Origin: Ignavibacteriales bacterium
GTDB taxonomy: Bacteria > Bacteroidota > Ignavibacteria > UBA10030 > F1-140-MAGs086
Direction: 5' to 3'
Length of the DNA: 37,936 bases
NCBI GenBank assembly: GCA_018335975.1
Contig: JAGXRH010000057.1
Span: 1-37,936, forward strand
Of the stretch, positions 6,638 through 17,015 are shown piece after piece; positions within the stretch are counted from its first letter, which is position 1; each line of letters starts with the position of its first letter. The position numbers and the translations under genes are program-made. The notes beneath the pieces were generated by a model. That model did not search any database. It worked only from the letters and a program-made list of their open reading frames with translations, and had not been told where the DNA came from.

Positions 6638-9600
6638 TTGAAAAGGTTTAGTAAAATATTTTTATTATGGTCTTGCTTCATTTTTTATTATGAAGTCCGA
6701 GCCGATCATTTTTTTGGAGGGCAAATTACCTATGAATATCTCGGTGGCGATAACTATAAGCTGTCTGTAAGAGCATACCGTGATTGTAAAGGGGTTGAGT
6801 ACTATGGATATGGTTATTTACAAGTCGAACCTCCATTAAACGGTCTGCAGACGATAGTACTTGAACATATTTCAGTTAGTGACATTACGAATGTTTGTTC
6901 ATCAGAAAGTACGTCGTGCCAGAGCGTCGTTCATCCGTACGGTGTAGAAGAATGGTTAATGTCCAAAACGGTTTCAATCCCAACTCCTGGTCCGATTGGA
7001 GGATATCGGTTTTCATTTGAAAATTGCTGTCGCAGTCTATTTATTACCACCGGGGGTGCAGGCGGTCCCTGGTATATTTCGACGACGATAGATGTTAATC
7101 GAGCCCCAAGAAACACTTCTCCTCAATTTCTGAATTATCCTTCTCTCTTTGTTTGTGCGAATAATTTGTTTGTTTATAATTCCGGTGCATATGATGTGGA
7201 CGGAGATTCGTTAGCATATTCTCTTGTTCCGTGTATGCAAACGGCAACTCAAGCAGTAAATTATTTTTCTCCCTGGTCTGCAACAAATCCGATTACGTCC
7301 AACCCCCCCTTAAGTATAAATTCACAAAGTGGAGACGTTAGTTTTACTCCAACAAATGCCGGAGAAATTGCAATTATGGCATTACGGGTTGAAGAATTTC
7401 GAAATGGAATGAAAATCGGTGAGGTGGTACGCGACCTTCAAATTACCGTTGTATTGTGCAATAATTTGATTCCCAGATTCATCTCACCAAATTTTTCAGC
7501 TGTTACCGTTTATGCAGGAAATCAATATTGCGTTGATTTTGTCGGCGTTGATTCTGATAATGATACAACAAAAAACAGATTGACGATGAGCATTTCAACG
7601 GCAATTGATAGCAATACGTGGAGTTGGAGCAACCCCTCACCTTCGTATGGAATTATCCAAGGAACATTTTGTTTAAATACGCGTTGTTCGCAAATACGGT
7701 CGCAACCATACATTGTGAATATACTCATCAAAGATAATGCTTGTCCGATATACGGCTCGAATGTGAAAACGTTATTAATTTATGTAAAGGATTCGATTGA
7801 TTTTTCTTATACCGCACCGCTTTGTAAAGACGAAGTCGCTACCTTCACGAGTTCTTCCCGTTGCGCACAAACAATCATCTGGGATTTCGATGACGGAACT
7901 CCGTTTGAAACCGGGACAGAAGTACAACACGTATTTCGTAATACCGGCAACTATGCAGTGCAAATGATTGCGATTTCGGGAAGCGGGATTGCTGATACGA
8001 TTGAACGCACGGTAACAGTCAGCGGAACGCCGAGAGCAAGGTTTAGTACGAATCCTTCGAGCATTGAACCGAACCAGTTGATTCAGTTCAATTATACCGG
8101 AAGCGTTACTTCGGGACAAACATACCGGTGGTATTTTGGCGATGGAGATTCTTCAACACAAAGAGACCCAACGCATACATTTCAAAACTTGTTTGATTCT
8201 GTTACCGTCACGCTTATTGTTACATCGGAAAATGGCTGTGTGGATACGAGTAGAAAGTCATTTTACTTTATCACGAAAGCGTTGTTCGAGACAACTCCGC
8301 CGTTTTGTGAAGGAATGCCGGTTGTATTTACAAATCTATCCCAACATGCAGACACCTTTCAGTGGAATTTTGGCGATGGAAGTTTAATTTCTCATGAAAT
8401 AAATCCGGTTCATATATATAATGGAAGTGGAACATTTCTCGTTCAACTTATCGCAGCAAATAATACTCGGAGTGATACCGCGTATCAGTCTATTACCATT
8501 GGAACAGTACCGTCAGCATCGTTTGTTACGGTGCCGACTGAATTTCGTCAACAAACTTCTATTTCTTTTTTCAACACGAGTATTTCCGATTCCGATGCAT
8601 CGCTCTATTGGAATTTTGGAGATAATTTTCATAGCGGTATAGAAAATCCAACTCATATTTATAACTCGAATAAAGATAGCGTTGAAGTTTTATTTGTTAT
8701 AACGAATAGTTCCGGCTGCGCAGATTCGGTTACGAAAACATTTGTCTTTGCTCCGTTTGCGGATTTCAATTCGGATACCATCGTTTGCGAGTACGATGGT
8801 ATTGCGTTTACGAACCTTTCTCTCAATGCTACATCGTATGTTTGGGATTTTCACGATGGAACGCCTATTTCAACTCTCGAAAACCCGGTACATATCTTCT
8901 CGATAGCAGGAACATATTCTGTATCATTGATTGCGTTGGGAGTGGGAACTCCCGATACTCTTGTTCGTACTATAACTGTGATTGCACAACCGACCGCCGC
9001 ATTTTCATTCGATTCCAATGCGGCGTGCAGCAGTCTTCCGATTCAGTTTAATAATCACTCGCTCAATGCAACATCGTATTTTTGGAATTTTGGCGACGGG
9101 AGTGTTTCTACATTCAGAAATCCTCTTTATTCGTATAACCTATTAGGAAACTACACGGTAGTCCTTATTGTAACGAATTCCGTTTGTTCGGATACTGCAC
9201 AAATGAACATAACAGTTACAACACCTCCCGTTCCTCTGTTCAATGTTGACAGGCAAAAAGTCTGTACGGGAGAAATAGTTTCTTTCAATAATCTTTCTAC
9301 CAATGCATCAACCTATCGTTGGGATTTCGGGGACGGAGACACCTCGAATTTAAGAAACCCCGAACACGCATTTGATTCATCAGGGTTTTACACTGTTACG
9401 TTGTTAGCGAACAATGGGTCGTGTGTCCGTTCTTTCAATATGGGAATAATGGTGTATGAAATTCCAGTCGCGGATTTTATTGCAACGCCATCCGATTTTC
9501 TTCCCGATGTTCCGATTACCTTTACCAATCTAAGCACAACGGGGGGCGATATTACCTACTTCTGGAATTTCGGCGACCGTTCTACATCAACGGAGTTTTC

Positions 9601-12379
9601 CCCAACGCACGTATATCGAAATAATTTTTCTTCGGTTACGGTTACCTTAATCACGTTCGTTCACGGTGGCCTTTGTTCCGATACGATGAGGAAAACATTT
9701 GGATTTCAACTGGATGCGAATTTTACATACAACACCCCGATATGTCAAAAAGAGAAAGCGGTGTTTATAAATACTTCGGTGAATGCAAAGAAGTTTTTCT
9801 GGAATTTCGGCGATGGTTCAACTTCAAAGAGTAAAAATCCGAAACATAAATACTCAGCGGCAGGTACTTACACGGTAACACTCGTTGCATCAAATAATTT
9901 CTTTGCGGATACAATGAGCAACGTTATTCAGGTTATTGCGAATCCCACTGCAAATTTTTCATTTTCCGATTCGAGACCGTGCGGCGGAACTACGGTGAAA
10001 TTTTTCAATACCTCCTCTAACGCAACACAATTCTTTTGGGATTTTAAGGATGGCTCGCCTGTTTCCACCGATTCATCGCCAACGCATATTTTTTCGAGAG
10101 CAGGAACGTATAAAGTGAAATTGGTTGTACGAAACGGTATCTGCGCAGATTCCATTGTTAAATCCATTAAAGTGAACATCTCTCCGCAAGCGTTATTTCA
10201 ACTTTCGGATTCGGTGTTGTGTATCAATACACCGTTACGGGTTACGAATCTCAGTGTTAATGCAAAGAAATATCGTTGGTCTTTCGGCGACGGCACCGAC
10301 ACGATAACGGATAATTCTCCCGATGAACACTATTACGCATCACCGGGAAATTTTCAGGTTTCGCTTGTTGTTATTCGCGGTTCGTGCAGCGATACCTTGA
10401 CAGATTCCGTGCTTGTGCTTCCATCTCCTCAGTCACTATTTTTCACGAACGCTGATAGCGTTTGCTTTGGAACGCCGTTTGTCTTTCAAAACTTATCTCA
10501 GTTTGCGAATTTATATCGGTGGGAGTTCGGCGACAGCAGTTTTTCTTTCGATACCAATGCTGTGCACACGTACACAAGAACGGGAACGTTTATTGTCAGT
10601 TTGATATGCTCCAACGGGAGTTGCGAAGATACTGCGCGTGATACTGTTACCGTGCTGCCTTCACCTGTTGCTTCATTTTCTATCGCCGAAGATTCCCTTT
10701 GTGTTCAATCCCTCGCAGCGTTTCAAAATACGTCGCAAAACGCATTTCGGTATTATTGGAATTTCGGCGACGGAACTCCTCTTTCCTCAATTGTCAATGC
10801 AACTCATCAATATGATACGCTCGGTACCTTTACCGTTATGTTGGTTGCAACGAATGGATTTTGTTCCGACACGCTTTCGAAGCTCATTACGATTCTCCCA
10901 AGTCCGACTGCGCAATTTTCCGTTACGAACCTCCCGGCATGCAATGGAATGCCGATAACCTTTTCTAATGCTTCGATGAATGCAAGTACATACATCTGGA
11001 ATTTCGGCGATGGAAGTCCGCTCTCTTTTGATATGCATCCGGTTCATACGTTCATCAATGGGGGAGATTTTCAGGTCAAATTAGTTTCTCTCAATGGAAC
11101 TTGCAGTGATTCCATTGTTCAACCGGTTTCTGTTACGCAAAAACCGCAAGCAGGATTTTCTGTGCAAAATTCCTCTGCGTGCGAGAATGATAATTTTGCG
11201 TTTACCAACAGTTCACAGTTCGCAACAAATTATTTTTGGGATTTCGGCGATAGTACAACGTCTTTGCAACGTAACCCGCAGCATAGTTATAGTAATGCCG
11301 CGACATATATTGTTACGCTCGTTGCAGCCAATCCGGTTTGTTCGGATACCGTTACACAAACTGTTACGGTTCTCCATCGCCCCGTTGCAATCTTTTCCGT
11401 CAGTGATTCTCTGCTCTGCTTATCCTCTTCAGTAACATTTCAGAACGCATCGCACAATGCCGATTCGCTGTTGTGGAATTTTGGCGATGGAAATATTTCG
11501 CGCGTCGAAAACCCGGTACATCGTTACGTATCAGCAGGTACGTACCGCGTGATGCTTATTGCAAAAAATGCGCGATGTGCAGATACGGTCGTTCATTCTG
11601 TAACAATTATAGAAAATGTTTCAGCACAATTTCAACCGAATCCGTTACTCCCTTGTGTGAGTTTGCCGGTGATCTTTGTAAACCAATCGCAGTTTGCGCT
11701 TTCCTACGAGTGGACATTCGGCGACAGTTCGTCTCTTTCAACAGAAGAACATCCAACACATATTTATTCTGACGCAGGATTATATTTGGTGACTCTCGTC
11801 GTTTCGAACGGAATTTGCAGCGATACTACATCGCAATTAATTGAAGTATTTCCTCTGCCGAAAGCAGATTTTATAACTGAACCAACGACAATCATTCCAT
11901 CAGTTCCAATAAAATTTATCAGTACAGGAACTCGTTCAATAGGACAAAAATATTTTTGGGAATTTGGCGACGGAGGGATATCGCACGATTCACTTCCGAT
12001 ACACACGTATTCTCAAAGTACGCTGAATGCGACAATTACGCTCATCGTTACCAATCGTTTCGGTTGTTCTGATACGATTGCAAAGACGCGTACGGTTGGT
12101 TCACTCTTCAATATCCCAAACGCCTTTACGCCGAACGGAGATGGAGTGAATGATGAATTTTACGTTATCGGATTTGGCATAACAGAAGCGGAGTTTAAAA
12201 TTTTCAATCAGTGGGGCGAACTCGTTTTTGAATCAAATCAAGTCGGTCAAGGAAACGGCTGGAACGGAAAGTATAAAGGCAAATTGCAGGATATCGGCGT
12301 GTACGTTTATTACTTCCAAGGAACGGGAATTGACGGACAAAGATATTTTAAGAAAGGAAATATTACGTTGCTGCGATGA
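6638..12379 (+). CDS. Giant secreted PKD-repeat protein with T9SS type B sorting domain
   Basis: Exported surface protein of 1913 residues. It starts at TTG (MKRFSKIF) with a signal peptide ending near residue 22 (EVRA). Residues 23-280 form the N-terminal domain common in Bacteroidota PKD proteins (HFFGGQITYEYLGG, YRDCKG). After a linker domain, 18 PKD repeats of roughly 75-90 residues follow to about residue 1820, each with a WxFGDG-type core. Most carry a Cys near the first strand and one in an NGxCSDT-like motif, probably a disulfide. The last 90 residues (NAFTPNGDGVNDEF, then IFNQWGELVF) are the gliding-motility/type B C-terminal sorting domain recognised by the type IX system. The frame overlaps the PorP/SprF gene by four bases. 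Adhesion or matrix function is likely but not demonstrable. Confidence 0.93.
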   Translation: MKRFSKIFLLWSCFIFYYEVRADHFFGGQITYEYLGGDNYKLSVRAYRDCKGVEYYGYGYLQVEPPLNGLQTIVLEHISVSDITNVCSSESTSCQSVVHPYGVEEWLMSKTVSIPTPGPIGGYRFSFENCCRSLFITTGGAGGPWYISTTIDVNRAPRNTSPQFLNYPSLFVCANNLFVYNSGAYDVDGDSLAYSLVPCMQTATQAVNYFSPWSATNPITSNPPLSINSQSGDVSFTPTNAGEIAIMALRVEEFRNGMKIGEVVRDLQITVVLCNNLIPRFISPNFSAVTVYAGNQYCVDFVGVDSDNDTTKNRLTMSISTAIDSNTWSWSNPSPSYGIIQGTFCLNTRCSQIRSQPYIVNILIKDNACPIYGSNVKTLLIYVKDSIDFSYTAPLCKDEVATFTSSSRCAQTIIWDFDDGTPFETGTEVQHVFRNTGNYAVQMIAISGSGIADTIERTVTVSGTPRARFSTNPSSIEPNQLIQFNYTGSVTSGQTYRWYFGDGDSSTQRDPTHTFQNLFDSVTVTLIVTSENGCVDTSRKSFYFITKALFETTPPFCEGMPVVFTNLSQHADTFQWNFGDGSLISHEINPVHIYNGSGTFLVQLIAANNTRSDTAYQSITIGTVPSASFVTVPTEFRQQTSISFFNTSISDSDASLYWNFGDNFHSGIENPTHIYNSNKDSVEVLFVITNSSGCADSVTKTFVFAPFADFNSDTIVCEYDGIAFTNLSLNATSYVWDFHDGTPISTLENPVHIFSIAGTYSVSLIALGVGTPDTLVRTITVIAQPTAAFSFDSNAACSSLPIQFNNHSLNATSYFWNFGDGSVSTFRNPLYSYNLLGNYTVVLIVTNSVCSDTAQMNITVTTPPVPLFNVDRQKVCTGEIVSFNNLSTNASTYRWDFGDGDTSNLRNPEHAFDSSGFYTVTLLANNGSCVRSFNMGIMVYEIPVADFIATPSDFLPDVPITFTNLSTTGGDITYFWNFGDRSTSTEFSPTHVYRNNFSSVTVTLITFVHGGLCSDTMRKTFGFQLDANFTYNTPICQKEKAVFINTSVNAKKFFWNFGDGSTSKSKNPKHKYSAAGTYTVTLVASNNFFADTMSNVIQVIANPTANFSFSDSRPCGGTTVKFFNTSSNATQFFWDFKDGSPVSTDSSPTHIFSRAGTYKVKLVVRNGICADSIVKSIKVNISPQALFQLSDSVLCINTPLRVTNLSVNAKKYRWSFGDGTDTITDNSPDEHYYASPGNFQVSLVVIRGSCSDTLTDSVLVLPSPQSLFFTNADSVCFGTPFVFQNLSQFANLYRWEFGDSSFSFDTNAVHTYTRTGTFIVSLICSNGSCEDTARDTVTVLPSPVASFSIAEDSLCVQSLAAFQNTSQNAFRYYWNFGDGTPLSSIVNATHQYDTLGTFTVMLVATNGFCSDTLSKLITILPSPTAQFSVTNLPACNGMPITFSNASMNASTYIWNFGDGSPLSFDMHPVHTFINGGDFQVKLVSLNGTCSDSIVQPVSVTQKPQAGFSVQNSSACENDNFAFTNSSQFATNYFWDFGDSTTSLQRNPQHSYSNAATYIVTLVAANPVCSDTVTQTVTVLHRPVAIFSVSDSLLCLSSSVTFQNASHNADSLLWNFGDGNISRVENPVHRYVSAGTYRVMLIAKNARCADTVVHSVTIIENVSAQFQPNPLLPCVSLPVIFVNQSQFALSYEWTFGDSSSLSTEEHPTHIYSDAGLYLVTLVVSNGICSDTTSQLIEVFPLPKADFITEPTTIIPSVPIKFISTGTRSIGQKYFWEFGDGGISHDSLPIHTYSQSTLNATITLIVTNRFGCSDTIAKTRTVGSLFNIPNAFTPNGDGVNDEFYVIGFGITEAEFKIFNQWGELVFESNQVGQGNGWNGKYKGKLQDIGVYVYYFQGTGIDGQRYFKKGNITLLR

Positions 12380-13386
12380 AAATATTTTCTCAAAAAAAAT
12401 ATTACCAAATATTCTTCGTGTGTTTTACCATAAGCATATTCACCGCACAAGCACAGGATGCGCACTTCTCGCAGTATTCTTCGTCGCCGTTATTTCTCAA
12501 TCCCGCAATGACCGGCTGGACGAAGAAAACGTATCGTATCGTTTCCAATTATCGAAGTCAGGGACGGAGTATCACGCCGAATAATTATATCACGTCGTCT
12601 GTTTCCTTTGATATGTCGCTGTTTGAAAAACTTGGCATTGGAATTTTTATTCTCAATTCTTCCGCTGGTGATGGCGGGTTGAAAACACTTGATGGAAAAA
12701 TTTCTGCATCATTTAATTTTCCGCTGGGGAGAAAAAAATATCATCACATTCTCTCCGGTGTTCAGGGAGGATTGATTTCCAAGAGTATAAATTTTTCCAA
12801 ATTGATTTTCAACAATCAATTTATCAATGGAATTTTTGACCCGACAATTTCCAACGGAGAACATTTCGGTAACAGTTCGATTTCGTATTGGGATGTCGGC
12901 GCGGGAATGTTTTGGTATTATGATAAACGGTCATCATCGCAACTCATTCTTCCGTTTTTTGGCGTATCAGTTTTTCATCTCACGGAACCGAATGAATCGT
13001 TTCTCAACGGAACAAGTTTGCTTTCAAAAAAAATAATTTTATATGGAGGTGCGTCATACCGTTTGAGCGAAACGTTGTTTCTCATTCCACAAATGTTATG
13101 GATGAAGCAGAACACTGCAAAGGAAATAAATGCCGGAATACTTGCGCAGTATGTTGCAAACGGGAATGCATTTTTCTTTGGCTCATCATTCCGTTTTGGC
13201 GATGCGCTTATTGCAACGACCGGAGTTGAGTACAAAAGTTTTACGTTTGGTTTCAGTTACGATGTGAATATTTCCCAACTCAATACTGGATCTAATTTCA
13301 ACGGCGGATTTGAACTTTCGCTCGTGTATAACGGCGGAGAAAAATCGCTGCGGGAAATTCTACTCATTCCATGTTTTCGGTTTTGA
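12376..13386 (+). CDS. PorP/SprF-family type IX secretion outer-membrane protein
   Basis: Outer-membrane beta-barrel of 336 residues. The signal peptide ends near AQAQ (residue 27) and is followed by the family hallmark DAHFSQYSSSPLFLNPAMTG. Alternating polar/aromatic strands continue to the end, which finishes in FRF as expected for a barrel. PorP/SprF proteins are needed for export or surface attachment of type B cargo and are often encoded next to that cargo, as here. The ATG overlaps the stop of the PKD gene (ATGA), so production is coupled. This copy is probably dedicated to the giant PKD protein. Confidence 0.92.
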   Translation: MKIFSQKKYYQIFFVCFTISIFTAQAQDAHFSQYSSSPLFLNPAMTGWTKKTYRIVSNYRSQGRSITPNNYITSSVSFDMSLFEKLGIGIFILNSSAGDGGLKTLDGKISASFNFPLGRKKYHHILSGVQGGLISKSINFSKLIFNNQFINGIFDPTISNGEHFGNSSISYWDVGAGMFWYYDKRSSSQLILPFFGVSVFHLTEPNESFLNGTSLLSKKIILYGGASYRLSETLFLIPQMLWMKQNTAKEINAGILAQYVANGNAFFFGSSFRFGDALIATTGVEYKSFTFGFSYDVNISQLNTGSNFNGGFELSLVYNGGEKSLREILLIPCFRF

Positions 13387-15374
13387 AACGTATGTTTTGG
13401 ATAAGAATATTGTTCGTTTATTACTGCTGTATGTGTTTTCAGAAAATGAATGCGCAAACCGATTCGTCACTGCTCAATTCAGCACATAAATTTTTTGAAG
13501 AAGAAAATTATCCGCAAGCGATTTCTTTGTATGAAAAAATATACGATAGCGAACCGGAAAATGTTTTCGTTGCGTTCCGACTTGCAGAATCCTATCGTTT
13601 CATTCGCGATTATCAAACAGCAAAGGATTTCTACGAAGATGTTCTCGATTTGAACGTTCCGGAATATTCGCGAGCGCAATATTGGTTAGCACTGTGTTTG
13701 AAAACGTTAGAGGAATATGATGAAGCGAAAAACGAATTCGAAAAAATTGCAAACGATACGTCGGATTTTTACAATACATTGTTCATTGCACGTTCCCGAA
13801 AAGAAATTGATGCTTGCGCGGTTGCCGATTCATTGAAAAAAAATCCTTTACGAATACGAATTAAAAATCTTGGCGCTCAAATCAATTCGACATATTCTGA
13901 TTTTGCAGCAATTCCTTTTGATTCATCCTCACTGCTGTTCACATCAACACGTAGAAATATTTTCGATACAACTACTACAAATAAAATTTCCGCGCAACTT
14001 TTTCAGACAACGAAAATAAATTCAGAGTGGAGTGTTGCCAGAGAAATAGAAGCGCTGAACGATTCACAGTTTTATACCGGCAACGGTGCATTTTCTCCCG
14101 ACGGTAAACGATTGTACTTTACGCGATGTCAGCAATCGGAGATGAATACACTTGAGTGTTTTTTATACGTGAGCAAATTTGAAAATGGGAAATGGCAAAC
14201 GTCGCAACCATTGAATGATGAAATCAATTTACAAGGTTACATCGCCACACAACCGACAATTGCAAATGGAAAGCGGGGAGAGCAAATTTTGTATTTCGTT
14301 TCCAATCGTCCCGGTGGTTTTGGTGGAAATGATATTTGGTATTCCACGATTTCGCGCGATGGAATATTTTCTCCACCGAAAAATTGTGGAAACGTAATTA
14401 ACACATCCGAAAACGAAGCATCGCCGTATTATCATCAACGAACACGCGCGTTATATTTCAGTTCGGAAGGTCATCGCGGTTGCGGAGGATTTGATATTTT
14501 CCAAAGCGAAGGAGCGCTTGCAAAATGGAGTGAAGTAAAAAACCTCGGTTATCCGTTGAACTCAGGTGTTGACGATATTTTTTTTAGCGCAAACGTTTTT
14601 CTCGGCGATGGTTTTTTGACTTCCAATCGCGATGGAGGAATGAAAGAAAGCGGACAAACTGCAACGTGCTGCGATGATATTTATTCTTATCATTGGATTA
14701 CTCCGCCGAAAGTAATGCCGGTGGTTATTATCACCGGCAACGTGAAAGACAGTTCATCGCAAGAAATACTTGAAGATGTTGATGTATCGCTCGTTGATGT
14801 TGCAAGCGGGGAAGAAGTTGATGGAGAGAGAACATTGCCGAATAAAAATTTTTTGTTTCAAGCGCCGTCGGAGAACAATTACAGGATTATCGCTACAAAA
14901 TCCGGCTATCTATCTCTTTCAAAAAAGATAGATACACAAGGAGTTTCCGATAATGATACATTGAATATTGAAATGACACTGGAAAAAATTTCGTTGTACG
15001 TTGGACAAATATTGAGTTCGATTCGTTTTGAATTCGGGAGAACCGACTTAACTCCTGAATTTCAATCGTCGCTTGATACCGTTGCAACGTATTTGAAGCA
15101 GCATCCTACCATTATTGTTGAAGTGGGAGCGCACACGGATAATAAAGGAAGCGATGAATTTAATGCAGGATTATCTCAATCGCGCGCGCTCAACGTTATC
15201 CACTATTTTCTCAAGTTAGGAATAAAAAGTGAGCGGCTTATGTTTCGCGCCTATTCCGAAAGTCAACCGATTGCGCCGAATGAAAATCCCGATGGCAGCG
15301 ATAATCCCGAAGGAAGAAAATTAAATCGAAGAACCGAAGTAAAAGTGCTGGATATTAAAATGAAGGAGGAGTAG
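13371..15374 (+). CDS. PorE-like OmpA-family protein (TPR, propeller, CRD, OmpA_C)
   Basis: Envelope protein of 667 residues with the domain order of PorE from the type IX system. After a signal peptide (to about residue 29, MNAQ) come TPR repeats (35-150, FRLAESYRFIRDYQTAKDFY). A PD40/WD40-like propeller follows (about 170-430; blades FSPDGKRLYFTR, YFVSNRPGGFGGNDIW, YFSSEGHRGCGGFDIF). Next is a carboxypeptidase-regulatory-like domain (445-540). An OmpA C-terminal domain (550-660; FEFGRTDLTPEF, HTDNKGS, NRRTEV) should bind peptidoglycan. It overlaps the PorP/SprF gene by 16 bases; ATG 13392 is an alternative start. It probably anchors the secretion apparatus to the cell wall. Orthology to PorE rather than a paralogue is unproven. 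Confidence 0.87.
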   Translation: MFSVLKRMFWIRILFVYYCCMCFQKMNAQTDSSLLNSAHKFFEEENYPQAISLYEKIYDSEPENVFVAFRLAESYRFIRDYQTAKDFYEDVLDLNVPEYSRAQYWLALCLKTLEEYDEAKNEFEKIANDTSDFYNTLFIARSRKEIDACAVADSLKKNPLRIRIKNLGAQINSTYSDFAAIPFDSSSLLFTSTRRNIFDTTTTNKISAQLFQTTKINSEWSVAREIEALNDSQFYTGNGAFSPDGKRLYFTRCQQSEMNTLECFLYVSKFENGKWQTSQPLNDEINLQGYIATQPTIANGKRGEQILYFVSNRPGGFGGNDIWYSTISRDGIFSPPKNCGNVINTSENEASPYYHQRTRALYFSSEGHRGCGGFDIFQSEGALAKWSEVKNLGYPLNSGVDDIFFSANVFLGDGFLTSNRDGGMKESGQTATCCDDIYSYHWITPPKVMPVVIITGNVKDSSSQEILEDVDVSLVDVASGEEVDGERTLPNKNFLFQAPSENNYRIIATKSGYLSLSKKIDTQGVSDNDTLNIEMTLEKISLYVGQILSSIRFEFGRTDLTPEFQSSLDTVATYLKQHPTIIVEVGAHTDNKGSDEFNAGLSQSRALNVIHYFLKLGIKSERLMFRAYSESQPIAPNENPDGSDNPEGRKLNRRTEVKVLDIKMKEE

Positions 15375-15380
15375 TGAAGT

Positions 15381-17012
15381 TTATTCCCACTCAATAGTTG
15401 CAGGCGGTTTGGAAGTAATATCGTACGCAACGCGATTTACGCCGCGAACTTCATTCACAATTCGAGAAGAAACTTTTGCGAGAAGTTCATTCGGAAGTTT
15501 CGCCCAATCGGCAGTCATTCCATCATTACTTGTTACAGCACGCAACACAACCAAGTAATCGTACGTTCTTCCGTCTCCCATAACGCCCACACTTTGCACA
15601 GAAGTCAAAACTGCAAATGCTTGCCAAACTTTTTCATAAAGATTTACGTTTCGTAATTCTTCAATAAAAATTGTATCTGCTTCGCGGAGTAAATGTAATT
15701 TTTCTTCTGTAATATCACCGATAATTCTCACCGCTAATCCCGGTCCCGGAAACGGATGGCGAAACACAATTTCTTTCGGTAAACCAAGTTGCAAACCGAC
15801 TTCACGCACTTCATCTTTGAATAAATATCGTAACGGTTCGATGAGTTCAAACTTCAAATCTTTTGGTAATCCGCCAACATTGTGGTGAGTTTTTATTGTC
15901 TGCGCTTTTTTTCGTTCAGGATGTGCGCTTTCGATGACATCGGGATAGAGTGTTCCTTGTGCTAAATATTTGTAACTACTATTTGTCATTGCGAGCGGCA
16001 GCGAAGCAATCTTTTGATGTTTGGGAGATTGCTTTGTCGCTTCGCTCCTCGCAACGACGGATGAATGAATTGTTTCTTCAAACACTTCGATAAAAGTTTT
16101 ACCGATGAGTTTCCTTTTTTCTTCGGGATTAATTATTCCTTTTAATACAGAAAGAAATTTTTCTTTTGCATCAACGGCAACTAAATTGAAATGTGGATAA
16201 GAACTGAAGGTTTGTTGAACGCTTTCAAATTCGTTTTTTCTCAGTAAACCGTTATCAACAAAAACGCACGTAAGTTGTTCGCCGATTGCTTTGTGGAGTA
16301 ATGCCGCAGTTACCGAACTATCAACTCCTCCGGATAAACCGAGAAGAACTTTTTCTTTCCCAACTTTTTTGCGAATTACTTCAACGGATTCATCAATAAA
16401 ACTTTTTGTTGACCAATCACCTTTACATTTACAAATATCGAAGATAAAATTTTTGAGAATTGTTTTACCGTTTTGAGTATGCTCAACTTCGGGATGAAAT
16501 TGAACGCCGAAGATTTTCTTTTCAGCATTTTCCATTGCGGCAAAATTGCAATTCACACTCGAAGCAATTTTTGAAAATCCGTTTGGCAATTCTTCCACTT
16601 CATCGCCGTGACTCATCCATACATTTTGTTTTTTTTCGAGTGAAGAAAATATTCCGCTTACGCTTTCGATTTCTATTTCTGCAAAACCATATTCACGCTT
16701 ATCGCTCGTTGCAACTTTTCCGCCAAGTTCACTGACGAGGAGTTGCATTCCGTAACAAATGCCAAAGATTGGAGTAATGGAGTGATGGAGTGATGGAGTG
16801 ATGGAGTGATGGAGTTTTGGAGAATCTTGTTCGTACACACTTGATGGTCCGCCGGAAAGAATTATTCCTTTGATGTTGTGAGAAAATAATTCTTCGCTCG
16901 TGACATCATTCGGAAATAATTCTGCGTACACGTTGAGTTCACGAATTCTTCTGCAAATGAGTTGCGAGAATTGTGAACCGAAATCAAGTATGGCAATGGT
17001 TTCGTGTTTCAA
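15381..17012 (-). CDS. guaA: GMP synthase (glutamine-hydrolysing) with two repeat insertions
   Basis: Converts XMP to GMP with ammonia from glutamine. It has 543 residues, about 25-30 more than usual. The glutaminase half shows Cys86 in FGICYGMQ and the HPE triad in [10 protein letters not shown]. The ATP pyrophosphatase P-loop is LSGGVDSS. The C-terminal dimerisation domain ends in the family signature [10 protein letters not shown]. Two in-frame insertions are absent from the family: residues 65-81 (LHHSITPS twice), from an 8-bp tandem repeat immediately before the catalytic Cys strand, and residues about 318-343 ([10 protein letters not shown]...), from a palindromic repeat ahead of [13 protein letters not shown]. 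All catalytic motifs are intact. It converges on the PorE-like gene with a 6-base gap and is separated from guaB by a toxin-antitoxin pair. Confidence 0.95.
   Translation of the reverse strand: MKHETIAILDFGSQFSQLICRRIRELNVYAELFPNDVTSEELFSHNIKGIILSGGPSSVYEQDSPKLHHSITPSLHHSITPIFGICYGMQLLVSELGGKVATSDKREYGFAEIEIESVSGIFSSLEKKQNVWMSHGDEVEELPNGFSKIASSVNCNFAAMENAEKKIFGVQFHPEVEHTQNGKTILKNFIFDICKCKGDWSTKSFIDESVEVIRKKVGKEKVLLGLSGGVDSSVTAALLHKAIGEQLTCVFVDNGLLRKNEFESVQQTFSSYPHFNLVAVDAKEKFLSVLKGIINPEEKRKLIGKTFIEVFEETIHSSVVARSEATKQSPKHQKIASLPLAMTNSSYKYLAQGTLYPDVIESAHPERKKAQTIKTHHNVGGLPKDLKFELIEPLRYLFKDEVREVGLQLGLPKEIVFRHPFPGPGLAVRIIGDITEEKLHLLREADTIFIEELRNVNLYEKVWQAFAVLTSVQSVGVMGDGRTYDYLVVLRAVTSNDGMTADWAKLPNELLAKVSSRIVNEVRGVNRVAYDITSKPPATIEWE
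15985..16058. repeat. Palindromic repeat inserted in guaA
   Basis: Imperfect 74-bp inverted repeat. The left arm GTCATTGCGAGCGGCAGCGA is mirrored by the right arm ending TCGCTCCTCGCAACGAC, and each arm also carries AGATTGCTT or its complement. It encodes about 25 residues (from [10 protein letters not shown] to SLPLAMTN) with the reading frame preserved. The hairpin-forming shape and protein-coding insertion recall Rickettsia palindromic elements. Confidence 0.85.
16771..16818. repeat. Octamer array (GGAGTGAT)n inside guaA
   Basis: Six tandem 8-mers: GGAGTAAT, four perfect GGAGTGAT, and GGAGTTTT. Total length is 48 bp, which is 16 codons, so the frame is kept. Three units (24 bp) give the repeated octapeptide LHHSITPS. 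The octamer is the same family as GGAGTAAT inside purL at 3565-3596. Confidence 0.9.
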
Positions 17013-17015
17013 CGT

